From: Bacteroidales bacterium | GTDB taxonomy: Bacteria > Bacteroidota > Bacteroidia > Bacteroidales > UBA932 | Assembly: GCA_017556665.1 (NCBI GenBank) | Contig: JAFYMJ010000084.1 | Location: 1 to 6,628, forward strand | Direction: 5' to 3' | Length of the DNA stretch: 6,628 nucleotides | Part shown: piece by piece, positions 1 to 6,628 of the stretch | Layout of the letters: every line of letters starts with the position of its first letter | Numbering within the stretch: position 1 is the first letter of the stretch | Notes under the pieces: model-generated | Seen by the model: the letters and a program-made list of their open reading frames with translations, nothing else | Told to the model about the DNA's origin: nothing | Database searches by the model: none | Program-made: the position numbers and the translations under genes

Positions 1-1
1 A

Positions 2-673
2 TTTGAAGTGTTAGGTTTGGTAACACATGCAAATTACCTTAAAAACAAATTTGGGGTTGGCCCACATACAATAAGTTTCCCAAGAATCCAACCTGCCACA
101 GACCTTAAAATAGATTTGCCATATAAAGTATCTGATGATGAATTCAAACGTCTTGTTGCAATACTCAGACTTGCTGTCCCTTATACAGGTCTTATTATGA
201 CAGCCAGAGAGAGTGAAGCAATAAGGGATGAAGTTATAGAATATGGAGTATCCCAAATAGACGCAGGTACAAAATTGGAGATTGGCGGATATAAGAACCA
301 ACACGGCAGTGAACAGGAACTTAAAAAAGAGCAATTCCAGATTGGAGATACTAGAGAATTGGATGAAACAATGGCTTGGCTATTGTCAAGAGGATTCATA
401 CCAAGCTTCTGTACTGCCTGCTACAGAATGGGTAGAACAGGAGAACATTTTATGGAATTTGCCATACCTGGATTTATAAAAAGATTCTGTACGCCAAATG
501 CAATATTGACCCTAGCTGAGTATCTTGAGGACTATGCCAGTGACAAAACTAAAGAGATTGGATACAATCTTATAGAAAAAGAGCTTGAAAAAATGGCTGA
601 GAGTGTACAGAAAGACAAAATTATTGTAAATTTAGAGGCTATAAAAACAGGGAAAAGGGATTTTAGATTTTAG
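2..673 (+). CDS. hydG: [FeFe]-hydrogenase H-cluster maturase HydG, C-terminal half (cut by left edge)
   Basis: HydG is a radical-SAM tyrosine lyase of the cytoplasm. It cleaves tyrosine to p-cresol and a dehydroglycine fragment, which becomes the CO and cyanide ligands of the [FeFe]-hydrogenase H-cluster. The reading frame is open from base 2 and enters with F-E-V-L-G, so the GTG at 8 is an internal valine codon and not a start; the true start and the radical-SAM CX3CX2C motif lie to the left. About 223 residues are present of a family length near 470. Diagnostic segments are FGVGPHTISFPRIQPA, then EIGGY, QFQIGDTRELDE and IPSFCTACYRMGRTGEHFME. Cysteines encoded at 410, 419 and 488 form the CX2CX22C motif that holds the auxiliary iron-sulfur cluster where the Fe(CO)2CN synthon is built. 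The protein ends in the usual charged helix and a RDFRF tail, so the 3' end looks complete. The next gene starts 3 bases on. Its presence implies hydE, hydF and an [FeFe]-hydrogenase elsewhere in the genome. Confidence 0.95.
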   Translation, partial: FEVLGLVTHANYLKNKFGVGPHTISFPRIQPATDLKIDLPYKVSDDEFKRLVAILRLAVPYTGLIMTARESEAIRDEVIEYGVSQIDAGTKLEIGGYKNQHGSEQELKKEQFQIGDTRELDETMAWLLSRGFIPSFCTACYRMGRTGEHFMEFAIPGFIKRFCTPNAILTLAEYLEDYASDKTKEIGYNLIEKELEKMAESVQKDKIIVNLEAIKTGKRDFRF

Positions 674-676
674 ATT

Positions 677-2965
677 ATGTTTACCCAGCAAGATTACGAC
701 TTAATAAACAGAGAATTTGAACAACTTAAAGAAGTAGCTCAAAAACGTTGTGCAAACCAGGAAGAGATTGACTTGGTTGTAAAAGCTTTTGAATTTGCCA
801 ATGAGGCTCATAAAGGGGTTAGAAGAAAATCTGGTGAGCCATACATATTACATCCTATAAGTGTTGCAAAAATAGTTGTACAAGAGATTGGATTAGGTTG
901 CAAATCAATAATTAGTGCCCTTTTACATGATGTTGTAGAAGATACAGACTACACTGTAGAAGACATATCAAGACTTTTTGGTGCTAAAGTGGCATCCATT
1001 GTAGATGGTCTTACAAAGATTAAATCTGCTATGGACGACAAGCACAACAAAGAAAAAATGGGTGAAAAATCTATGCAGGCAGAGAATTTCAAAAGAATTC
1101 TCCTTACCTTAAATGACGACATAAGAGTAGTTCTTATAAAGCTCGCCGACAGATTACATAACCTGAGGACCATAGGATCTATGCCAGAGAGGAAAAAGGA
1201 CAAAATCCTTAGTGAGACCATGTATATTTTTATTCCTCTTGCACACAGACTTGGTTTATACAGCATGAAATCCGAGATGGAAAATATATGGCTTATACAT
1301 AGAGAGCCAGAAGAATACAAAAGGATTTCAAAAATGGTTGAGAATCTGGTTGATGAGAAAGGATACTCCATTGATGAATTCATTGAGCCTGTAGCCCAGA
1401 CCATTAGAGACGAAGGTTATAAATTTACCATTATAAAAAGGACAAAGACGCCATACTCAATATGGCACAAGATGAATACAAAGAATATCTCATTTGAAGA
1501 GATTTATGACCTTTTTGCAGTAAGAATAATTTTTGAGCCTAAGGAAGGGGTTAGTGAAAGAAAACAATGCTGGGATATATTTGCCCTTATATCTTCTTTG
1601 TACAGATCCAAAAATGATAGAATTAGAGATTGGGTAACAAATCCTAAATCTAATGGATACGAGGCATTGCATTGTACATTAATGAGTAACAATGGCCACT
1701 GGATTGAGGTACAAATCAGATCCAGAAGAATGGATGAGATAGCAGAAAGAGGTTTGGCAGCACACTGGAGCTACAAGGGTGTCAACAAAAACGAAAACGA
1801 CATTGACAAGTGGCTTAATCAGGTAAGAAGTGTATTGGAGAACTCCGATGTAAATGCCCTTCAATTCCTGGACAGTTTCCATGAAGGTATTCTTGCCTCA
1901 GAAATGTCTGTCTTTACTCCGTCGGGAGAAACAAAAACACTCCCTAAAGGTGCTACAGCATTGGACTATGCATATCATATCCACTCAGATATAGGAAACA
2001 GAGCCATTGCTGCCAAAGTAAATTTCAAACTGGTACCTCTGTCTCATGTGCTTATAAATGGAGATCAGGTTGAGATTGTAATGTCCGATGCAAAAAACGC
2101 CAAACCACAAAAAGAATGGCTGAATTTTGTTACAACATCAAAGGCAAAGAACTTTATATACGAAAGTTTGAAAACCGATACAAAAGATGCAATTAAAGAG
2201 GGTAATGAAATTCTTGAAAATGCATTGAACAAACTTGGAATCAAGCTTCAGGCAAGGGTAATCAACAAACTTTTAATTGAGTTCAAGCTAAACAACAAAG
2301 AGGAGTTATATATAAAATTAGCTACCGGACTAGTCAAACTTGACAATATAGAAGAGATCCTTAAAAAGAATAATCCTACCAAAAAGGTAAATTATTGGGG
2401 ATTCCAATTGTTCTTTGGTGGAAATAAAGAGATAGAGAATGATGAAACCGACGAAGAGATAAAGGGAATAAACAATAAAGAGGTTATTGACAAGAAAAAG
2501 GATTACTATCTAAAGGAAAATCTGCATGACAGGACACTGTCATACAAAATAGCAGATTGCTGTCATCCAATTCCTGGAGATGCAATTACAGCTTTTGTAG
2601 ATGACAACAATAATGTAATTGTACATAAGAAAGTATGTGAAAAAGCTACGGCTTTGGCATCTGTACAAGGGGGAAAAATTCTTAATGTAAAATGGACCAA
2701 GCACAATATTCAGTCATTCCTTACCAGAATTGCTCTAAGAGGCATTGACAGAATGGGTATAGTTACAGAGATTACAAAATATATCACCCTGGATTTAAGT
2801 GTAAATATCCGTAAAATACATTTCCAGACACATGATGGAATTTTTGAGGGATATATAGATTTGTATGTCCATGATGTTCAGGACTTGGAGACTATGATTC
2901 AAACAATTCTTAAGGTTAAAGGGGTAGACAGTGCAGTTAGAACAGATGCAAAAGACAACGACTAA
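677..2965 (+). CDS. rsh: Bifunctional-type (p)ppGpp synthetase/hydrolase (long RelA/SpoT homolog, Rsh)
   Basis: This cytoplasmic enzyme makes (p)ppGpp from ATP and GDP/GTP and degrades it again, driving the stringent response. At 762 residues it has the full long-RSH layout. The hydrolase HD domain (about 25-200) shows RRKSGEPYILHP (49-60), the HD pair H84-D85 followed by E88-D89, and LADRLHN (156-162). The synthetase domain (about 245-370) shows RTKTPYSIWHKM (255-266), IYDLFAVRI (276-284), GYEALH (327-332), EVQIRS (344-349) and HWSYKG (363-368). Its 'RIRD' at 315-318 is the basic RxKD-like form typical of bifunctional enzymes, not the acidic ExDD of RelA-only synthetases. A TGS domain spans about 410-470, then a helical region and a charged linker (580-617). 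A zinc-finger-like element has C628-C629, H650 and C654, and an ACT domain covers about 685-757. Both active sites look intact, so I infer synthesis and hydrolysis. The ATG at 677 gives a normal N-terminus 3 bases after hydG; no Shine-Dalgarno is visible. The symbol could equally be written rel or spoT. Confidence 0.96.
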   Translation: MFTQQDYDLINREFEQLKEVAQKRCANQEEIDLVVKAFEFANEAHKGVRRKSGEPYILHPISVAKIVVQEIGLGCKSIISALLHDVVEDTDYTVEDISRLFGAKVASIVDGLTKIKSAMDDKHNKEKMGEKSMQAENFKRILLTLNDDIRVVLIKLADRLHNLRTIGSMPERKKDKILSETMYIFIPLAHRLGLYSMKSEMENIWLIHREPEEYKRISKMVENLVDEKGYSIDEFIEPVAQTIRDEGYKFTIIKRTKTPYSIWHKMNTKNISFEEIYDLFAVRIIFEPKEGVSERKQCWDIFALISSLYRSKNDRIRDWVTNPKSNGYEALHCTLMSNNGHWIEVQIRSRRMDEIAERGLAAHWSYKGVNKNENDIDKWLNQVRSVLENSDVNALQFLDSFHEGILASEMSVFTPSGETKTLPKGATALDYAYHIHSDIGNRAIAAKVNFKLVPLSHVLINGDQVEIVMSDAKNAKPQKEWLNFVTTSKAKNFIYESLKTDTKDAIKEGNEILENALNKLGIKLQARVINKLLIEFKLNNKEELYIKLATGLVKLDNIEEILKKNNPTKKVNYWGFQLFFGGNKEIENDETDEEIKGINNKEVIDKKKDYYLKENLHDRTLSYKIADCCHPIPGDAITAFVDDNNNVIVHKKVCEKATALASVQGGKILNVKWTKHNIQSFLTRIALRGIDRMGIVTEITKYITLDLSVNIRKIHFQTHDGIFEGYIDLYVHDVQDLETMIQTILKVKGVDSAVRTDAKDND

Positions 2966-2970
2966 AAGAG

Positions 2971-4800
2971 ATGAAATTTAATAAAAACACAATATATCAA
3001 TTACTTACAGTTATACTATTGGCAGTTTACTGCCTAAATTCAACTTCTTGTGCAAACACGCAGGGAGCACCTACAGGTGGTCTGAAAGATACTTTGCCCC
3101 CAGTTGTATTAAGTGCAATGCCACCAGCAGGATCAACAAACATTCCACTTGAAAAGACAAAAATTGAAATTACTTTCAATGAATTTATAGAGGTTAAGGA
3201 GGCATTCAAGAATGTATTCCTGTCCCCTCCTCAGTCTAAAGCCCCAAAAACCAAAATAAAGGGTAAAACCCTTGTAGTATCTTTTGAGGAGCCTCTTGAC
3301 TCAAATACATCATACTCGTTAATTTTGGGCGATGCAATCAGGGACTTTAACGAAGGAAACATACTGTATAACTATGTCTACAGTTTTTCAACCGGAAATA
3401 CTTTAGATTCAATGATATTGAGTGGTTCAGTAATGGACTACCAGAAACTGCAGCCTCAGGAAGGGATTACAGTACTTTTATATAAAGATGCAAAAGATTC
3501 AACAGTAGTGAATGAGCTTCCCGATGCAATTGCCAAAACAGACAAATGGGGATATTTTACAGTCAGAAACCTTAAAGATGTCCCTTATCATGTTTTTGCA
3601 ATAAAAGATGAGAATAACAATAACAAATATGACCTGGGTATAGAGGATGTTGGATTTGTATCAGAAACCATAGTACCTAAAGTGTTATACAACGATTCTC
3701 TTCCGCAGATATCTACATATGATATGACTGATACACTTGCCTGTCTTGCCAGACCGTGTGAAGTACATATATATACTTTTAGGGAAAAGAGCAACATCCA
3801 GTACATTAAAGAGAGCGAGAGGCCAACAGTAAGGGGTGCATACCTTAAGTTCAATGCAGAGAACGCAGTAATTGACTCATTCTCAATTAGAGGAATAAGA
3901 AGAGACAGACTTATTACACAATTCAATAGAGTAAAAGACAGTCTTAACTTTTGGATTAAAGGCAATCCGGAGCCACAGGATACATTAAATTTAGGAATCA
4001 AATATCTCAAATCTGATTCTACAGGCAAGCTTGTTCCTCAGGTAGAAAAATTAAGGCTTACACTACCACGAGCAAAACAACAGCCAAAAGTAAGATCAAA
4101 AATTGCCACAAGACAGACAAACCAGAGAGAAGATCTTCTTAAATTCAACATAGAGGCATCACCTGAGAAAGTGGAGCAATATGGAATTGTATTCACATTC
4201 AACGAGCCATTGGAAAAAGCTCTATTTGACTCATTGAGATTTACTTTAACCACTCCAAGGAAGATTACATCAAATGTAGAATACACTGTTGAACAAGACA
4301 GCTTCAATATCAACAGGTATATAGTAAGGCCAAAGGAGCAATTCAAAGTTGGAAATGATTATGAGATTGTGGTGCCACACGCTAATTTCAAAGACATTAA
4401 CGGGTTCACTAACGATTCAACTAATGTAAAGATAACACTTCCAACAGATGACAATCTCAGCAGCATTCAAATGATTATGGAGAATGTTGACAATAAATAT
4501 ATTATAGAACTTATAAGTGAAAACAGGGCAACTGTATTCAGAGATTATACAATATCAAAAGATACATCACTCCTATTTCCATATCTTAAAGAAGGTAAAT
4601 ACTCAATTAGAATAACACAGGATATAAACAATAACGGTGTATTGGATCCCGGCAATGTAATCTATAGGAAAGAACCAGAGAAGGTTACATTGTTTACACT
4701 TCCAGATGGTAACAGTGTAATTGAACTTGGACAGAAGACAGATCTGGAACAAATATTAGACATTAAAGAAATATTTAATTCAAAGCACAAAGATGAATAA
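2971..4800 (+). CDS. Ig-like (Big_5/SbsA-type) domain lipoprotein of Bacteroidetes, function unknown
   Basis: The 609-residue product is an exported, probably lipid-anchored envelope protein. Residues 1-26 form a lysine-start, hydrophobic signal peptide, and C27 (S-T-S-C) is the likely lipidated cysteine. The lipobox is loose, with Ser at -3, and C21 is a weaker alternative. The mature start CANTQGAPTGGLKDTLPP matches a motif common in Bacteroidetes Ig-like lipoproteins; no acidic surface-export signal follows the cysteine, so a periplasm-facing location is my inference. Domains I see: an Ig-like Big_5 domain (about 43-142) and a prealbumin-like beta domain (about 150-236) with a DxNNN(x)4D loop at 213-221. 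A beta-rich middle (237-389) follows, then a second Big_5-like domain (about 390-490) and a second prealbumin-like domain (about 497-585) with a matching loop at 551-559. These loops resemble calcium sites, unproven. No catalytic motif is evident. It starts 5 bases after rsh and its last 8 bases overlap the barrel gene, suggesting joint expression and perhaps a shared envelope role. Confidence 0.8.
   Translation: MKFNKNTIYQLLTVILLAVYCLNSTSCANTQGAPTGGLKDTLPPVVLSAMPPAGSTNIPLEKTKIEITFNEFIEVKEAFKNVFLSPPQSKAPKTKIKGKTLVVSFEEPLDSNTSYSLILGDAIRDFNEGNILYNYVYSFSTGNTLDSMILSGSVMDYQKLQPQEGITVLLYKDAKDSTVVNELPDAIAKTDKWGYFTVRNLKDVPYHVFAIKDENNNNKYDLGIEDVGFVSETIVPKVLYNDSLPQISTYDMTDTLACLARPCEVHIYTFREKSNIQYIKESERPTVRGAYLKFNAENAVIDSFSIRGIRRDRLITQFNRVKDSLNFWIKGNPEPQDTLNLGIKYLKSDSTGKLVPQVEKLRLTLPRAKQQPKVRSKIATRQTNQREDLLKFNIEASPEKVEQYGIVFTFNEPLEKALFDSLRFTLTTPRKITSNVEYTVEQDSFNINRYIVRPKEQFKVGNDYEIVVPHANFKDINGFTNDSTNVKITLPTDDNLSSIQMIMENVDNKYIIELISENRATVFRDYTISKDTSLLFPYLKEGKYSIRITQDINNNGVLDPGNVIYRKEPEKVTLFTLPDGNSVIELGQKTDLEQILDIKEIFNSKHKDE
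4793..4800 (+). other. 8-base overlap of lipoprotein stop and barrel-protein start
   Basis: The sequence ATGAATAA holds the barrel gene's ATG in one frame and the lipoprotein gene's terminal GAA-TAA in another. Ribosomes finishing the lipoprotein are placed at the next start, so translational coupling is likely. No Shine-Dalgarno-like purine run is clear immediately upstream, only AAGCACAAAG. Confidence 0.85.
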
Positions 4801-5542
4801 ACTGATATATACACTTTTATTGATAATTTTTTCTACCTTTTCGCTATACGGACAAAATACAGAAGATGAATTAAAAGAGTTTGAACTGAATTCATTTGCA
4901 GATGCAGAGATAAAGGTTAAAGATTCAACAAATCTGGAATTCCATATTATTGGTGTAAAATGGGGTTACGCATTGTCAAGTATTGCATTCAGTACAGAAC
5001 AAGCTCATAAAAGTATCAAATCACCAAAAAACTATGGTATATACTATACTTATTACCATACATTATGGGGATCTATGCCATATTTTGGATTTCATACAGG
5101 ATTAGGCTATACAGAACTTGGGTATGATAAAAGATTCCGTACATCACCACAAGGGGTAAAACCAGAAGTGTACAGTTCAGAAAAAGAGTATTATTCAGCT
5201 ATAGAATTTCCATTAGTTGCACAATTCAGATATGATTTCTGGAAAATGAGAATAATGCTTGGTGTTGGAGCATATGGGACATATATATTTGACTCAAATC
5301 TGGCAGATGGTATACCTGAAACAATAAATAAGATTGGAGTTGGTATAATAGGAAGCGGTGGACTTGCTTTTGCGTTCAAACCCATAGAGCTGCATTTTAC
5401 ATTTGATTACAAATATGCATTAAATAATTTCATGGATCCTACCATATACTCAGATGAATATTGGGTATATACACATTCAAATCAGATGCTTATTGGCGTA
5501 GGACTGTATTATAGATTTGGTGGCAAAAACAAAAAGAAATAA
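4793..5542 (+). CDS. Outer-membrane beta-barrel protein, PorT-like family
   Basis: The 249-residue product has a clear Sec signal peptide: N-K, a hydrophobic run, then SLYG with likely cleavage before Q21, a cleavage pattern frequent in Bacteroidetes. After an acidic stretch (22-46) the sequence becomes alternating, aromatic- and glycine-rich strands such as FHIIGVKWGYALSS, YFGFHTGLGYTELGY, FPLVAQFRYDF, MRIMLGVGAYGTYIF, IELHFTFDYKYAL and MLIGVGLYYRF. These fit a small barrel of roughly 8-10 strands like the PorT/OMP_b-brl_2 group. The last strand ends in F242, the usual terminal aromatic for barrel insertion, but seven more residues (GGKNKKK) follow. The family covers many barrels of unknown job, so I do not claim it is PorT of the type IX secretion system. 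The start lies inside the end of the lipoprotein gene and the stop shares a base with the ispG start, which suggests translational coupling on both sides. Confidence 0.7.
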   Translation: MNKLIYTLLLIIFSTFSLYGQNTEDELKEFELNSFADAEIKVKDSTNLEFHIIGVKWGYALSSIAFSTEQAHKSIKSPKNYGIYYTYYHTLWGSMPYFGFHTGLGYTELGYDKRFRTSPQGVKPEVYSSEKEYYSAIEFPLVAQFRYDFWKMRIMLGVGAYGTYIFDSNLADGIPETINKIGVGIIGSGGLAFAFKPIELHFTFDYKYALNNFMDPTIYSDEYWVYTHSNQMLIGVGLYYRFGGKNKKK

Positions 5543-5544
5543 TG
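5540..5544 (+). other. TAATG stop-start junction, barrel protein to ispG
   Basis: TAA at 5540-5542 ends the barrel gene and ATG at 5542-5544 begins ispG, sharing one base. The preceding 5525-5539 stretch is nearly all A with a single C and G, giving an A-rich leader like that often found before Bacteroidetes starts. Coupled termination-reinitiation is an inference. Confidence 0.85.
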
Positions 5545-6628
5545 GATACTATAGCTGTTAAGGTTAGAGATATAGTTATAGGTGGCAACACACCTTTTAA
5601 AGTTCAGACTATGTGCAATACGCATACTCAGGATATAGAAGAGTCAGTTGCACAATGCGTAGAGATGGCCAATGCAGGAGCTGATATAATAAGACTTACA
5701 ACTCAAGGACTTAAAGAGGTAGAGGCATTAAAGGTCATAAAGAAAAAACTGATTGATAAAGGGATAAATGTTCCTTTGGTAGCAGATGTACACTTTAGTT
5801 CCCAGGTTGCAATAGAGGTTGCTAAAGTTGCAGATAAAGTAAGAATAAACCCCGGAAATTTTGCAAAAGAGCACTCTATTGCCCAAAGTGAGTTTGCCAA
5901 ATTCATTCAGGTATGTAAAGAATACAATACAGCTGTGAGAATTGGAGTAAATCATGGTTCTTTGGGTGAGCGTATAATAAATCTGTATGGAGATACCCCA
6001 CGTGGAATGAAAGAGGCCGCAATGGAGTGGATTCAGATGTGTCTCGACAACAATTTTACAAATGTTGTGGTATCACTTAAAGCAAGCAACACAATTGTAA
6101 TGGCAACAGCATACAGACTTCTATCTGAGGCAATGCAAGAGAAAGGTATTGCATTTCCTCTGCATCTGGGGGTAACAGAAGCTGGTAACGCTGACACAGG
6201 GAGAATTAAATCTGCAGTTGGTATAGCAACTCTCCTTAAAGACGGGATAGGTGATACAATCAGAGTCTCTTTAACAGAAAACCCGGTAAACGAAATACCT
6301 GTTGGAAAAATTATAGCAGATTACTTCTATAGTGGAGAATACCTTAAAGAGATATCTCTTATAAAACAAGATTTGAATAAAACATACACCTTTAAATGCA
6401 GTTCGTGGGATGAGTTCATATTAAAGGCTTCTTGCTGTTACGGTCCAATGCTTCTTGATAAAGAGATTGATGATTTCAATATTGGTGGCATTGTAGCAGA
6501 CAAAGTTATAGACCAGAAAGATATAGAAGAATTTAAAGACAATCTGCAACAGGCTGCAAGGAGAAAATTTACAAAACCTGAGTATATTGCTTGCCCGGGG
6601 TGCGGAAGAACCCTATACAATCTCGAAG
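5542..6628 (+). CDS. ispG: 4-hydroxy-3-methylbut-2-enyl diphosphate synthase IspG (GcpE), N-terminal part, with a short insertion; cut by right edge
   Basis: IspG is the [4Fe-4S] enzyme that turns MEcPP into HMBPP, the penultimate step of the MEP isoprenoid pathway in the cytoplasm. The frame starts at ATG 5542, the only plausible start because the frame closes upstream at TAG 5512 with no start codon between, and runs off the window after 362 codons. The TIM-barrel half shows VQTMCNTHTQD (21-31), NAGADIIRLT (44-53), VPLVADVHF (77-85), VRINPGNF (100-107), VRIGVNHGSLGERI (132-145), VSLKASNT (177-184), LHLGVTEAG (207-215), GRIKSAVGI (220-228) and GDTIRVSL (237-244). The cluster-binding CPGCGRTL motif follows, with C351 and C354. 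The third cysteine, the glutamate ligand and the NGPGE motif should lie just beyond the edge. Between barrel and CPGC are about 98 residues against about 22 in the E. coli enzyme, yet far fewer than the large insertion I recall for Bacteroidetes proteins. It overlaps the barrel gene by one base. Confidence 0.96.
   Translation, partial: MDTIAVKVRDIVIGGNTPFKVQTMCNTHTQDIEESVAQCVEMANAGADIIRLTTQGLKEVEALKVIKKKLIDKGINVPLVADVHFSSQVAIEVAKVADKVRINPGNFAKEHSIAQSEFAKFIQVCKEYNTAVRIGVNHGSLGERIINLYGDTPRGMKEAAMEWIQMCLDNNFTNVVVSLKASNTIVMATAYRLLSEAMQEKGIAFPLHLGVTEAGNADTGRIKSAVGIATLLKDGIGDTIRVSLTENPVNEIPVGKIIADYFYSGEYLKEISLIKQDLNKTYTFKCSSWDEFILKASCCYGPMLLDKEIDDFNIGGIVADKVIDQKDIEEFKDNLQQAARRKFTKPEYIACPGCGRTLYNLE

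Larger units (their letters stand above)
2..6628 (+). other. Probable polycistronic unit hydG-rsh-lipoprotein-barrel-ispG
   Basis: Five consecutive same-strand genes have junctions of +3, +5, -8 and -1 bases. None of the gaps could hold a promoter or a hairpin terminator, and I saw no strong inverted repeat followed by a T run at the gene ends. One transcript entering from the left is the simplest reading; promoters hidden inside coding sequence cannot be excluded. Both ends of the unit lie outside the window. Confidence 0.7.

Noticed and set aside
8..673. Reading hydG as a complete 221-residue protein starting at GTG 8
   Set aside because: The frame stays open to the window edge with family-like residues (F-E-V) before the GTG, and the radical-SAM half is missing, so this is a gene cut by the edge, not a short variant.
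660..673. Tandem ATTTTAG heptamer directly before the rsh start
   Set aside because: Two copies of a 7-base AT-rich unit fall within the last hydG codons and stop; this is easily due to chance at this composition and shows no sign of being an operator.
949..1404. 151-codon open frame on the minus strand inside rsh
   Set aside because: It lies opposite the conserved HD and early synthetase regions, has low-complexity Ser/Leu/Ile-rich content typical of antisense reading of AT-rich coding DNA, and shows no recognisable domain.
2626..2644. Possible reading of the Rel/SpoT zinc-finger region as a separate metal-binding gene
   Set aside because: The CC...H...C pattern is the known zinc-finger-like domain of long RSH proteins and is in frame with the rest of the gene.
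3588..4028. 146-codon open frame on the minus strand inside the lipoprotein gene
   Set aside because: The plus-strand frame has a signal peptide, domain structure and motif repeats across the same bases; the antisense product has no family features.
4793..5542. Calling the barrel protein PorT of the type IX secretion system
   Set aside because: Only fold-level resemblance is visible and no other type IX secretion genes are nearby, so only the broad family is supported.

Overview
The window reads as a chromosomal stretch from an anaerobic member of the Bacteroidetes, most likely a Bacteroidales relative. The evidence is an [FeFe]-hydrogenase maturase (HydG), a long Rel/SpoT protein with an 'RIRDW' synthetase signature, and a lipoprotein with a PTGG-KDT-PP motif just after its lipid-anchored cysteine. 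A PorT-like outer-membrane barrel with a '...LYGQ' signal peptide and an IspG carrying a remnant of the extra insertion seen in Bacteroidetes and Chlamydia point the same way. The DNA is AT-rich (about one third G+C in the lines I counted by hand), with many ATA isoleucine and AGA arginine codons. No Shine-Dalgarno sequence stands out before the starts, as is usual for this phylum. I cannot name the species.

All five genes lie on the + strand with almost no space between them. The 3' half of hydG (2-673, cut by the left edge) is followed after 3 bases by a full-length bifunctional-type (p)ppGpp synthetase/hydrolase gene (677-2965). After 5 bases comes a 609-residue Ig-like lipoprotein gene (2971-4800). 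It overlaps by 8 bases a 249-residue outer-membrane beta-barrel gene (4793-5542), which overlaps by one base (TAATG) the start of ispG (5542 to the right edge). There is no intergenic stretch longer than 5 bases. I see no terminator, internal promoter, RNA gene, mobile element or CRISPR array.

Functionally the run is mixed. HydG makes CO and cyanide for the hydrogenase H-cluster, and the Rel/SpoT protein sets (p)ppGpp levels. The lipoprotein and barrel are an envelope pair of unknown job, and IspG makes the isoprenoid precursor HMBPP. HydG and IspG are both iron-sulfur enzymes of anaerobic metabolism, but nothing in the sequence shows that the genes serve one pathway. Compact co-transcription of unrelated housekeeping genes is the simplest reading.

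No new defence, mobile or RNA system is visible. The points worth a second look are the strongly shortened IspG insertion, the internal duplication of the lipoprotein with two matching DxNNN(x)4D loops, its tight coupling to the barrel gene, and the placement of a stringent-response gene directly behind hydG.
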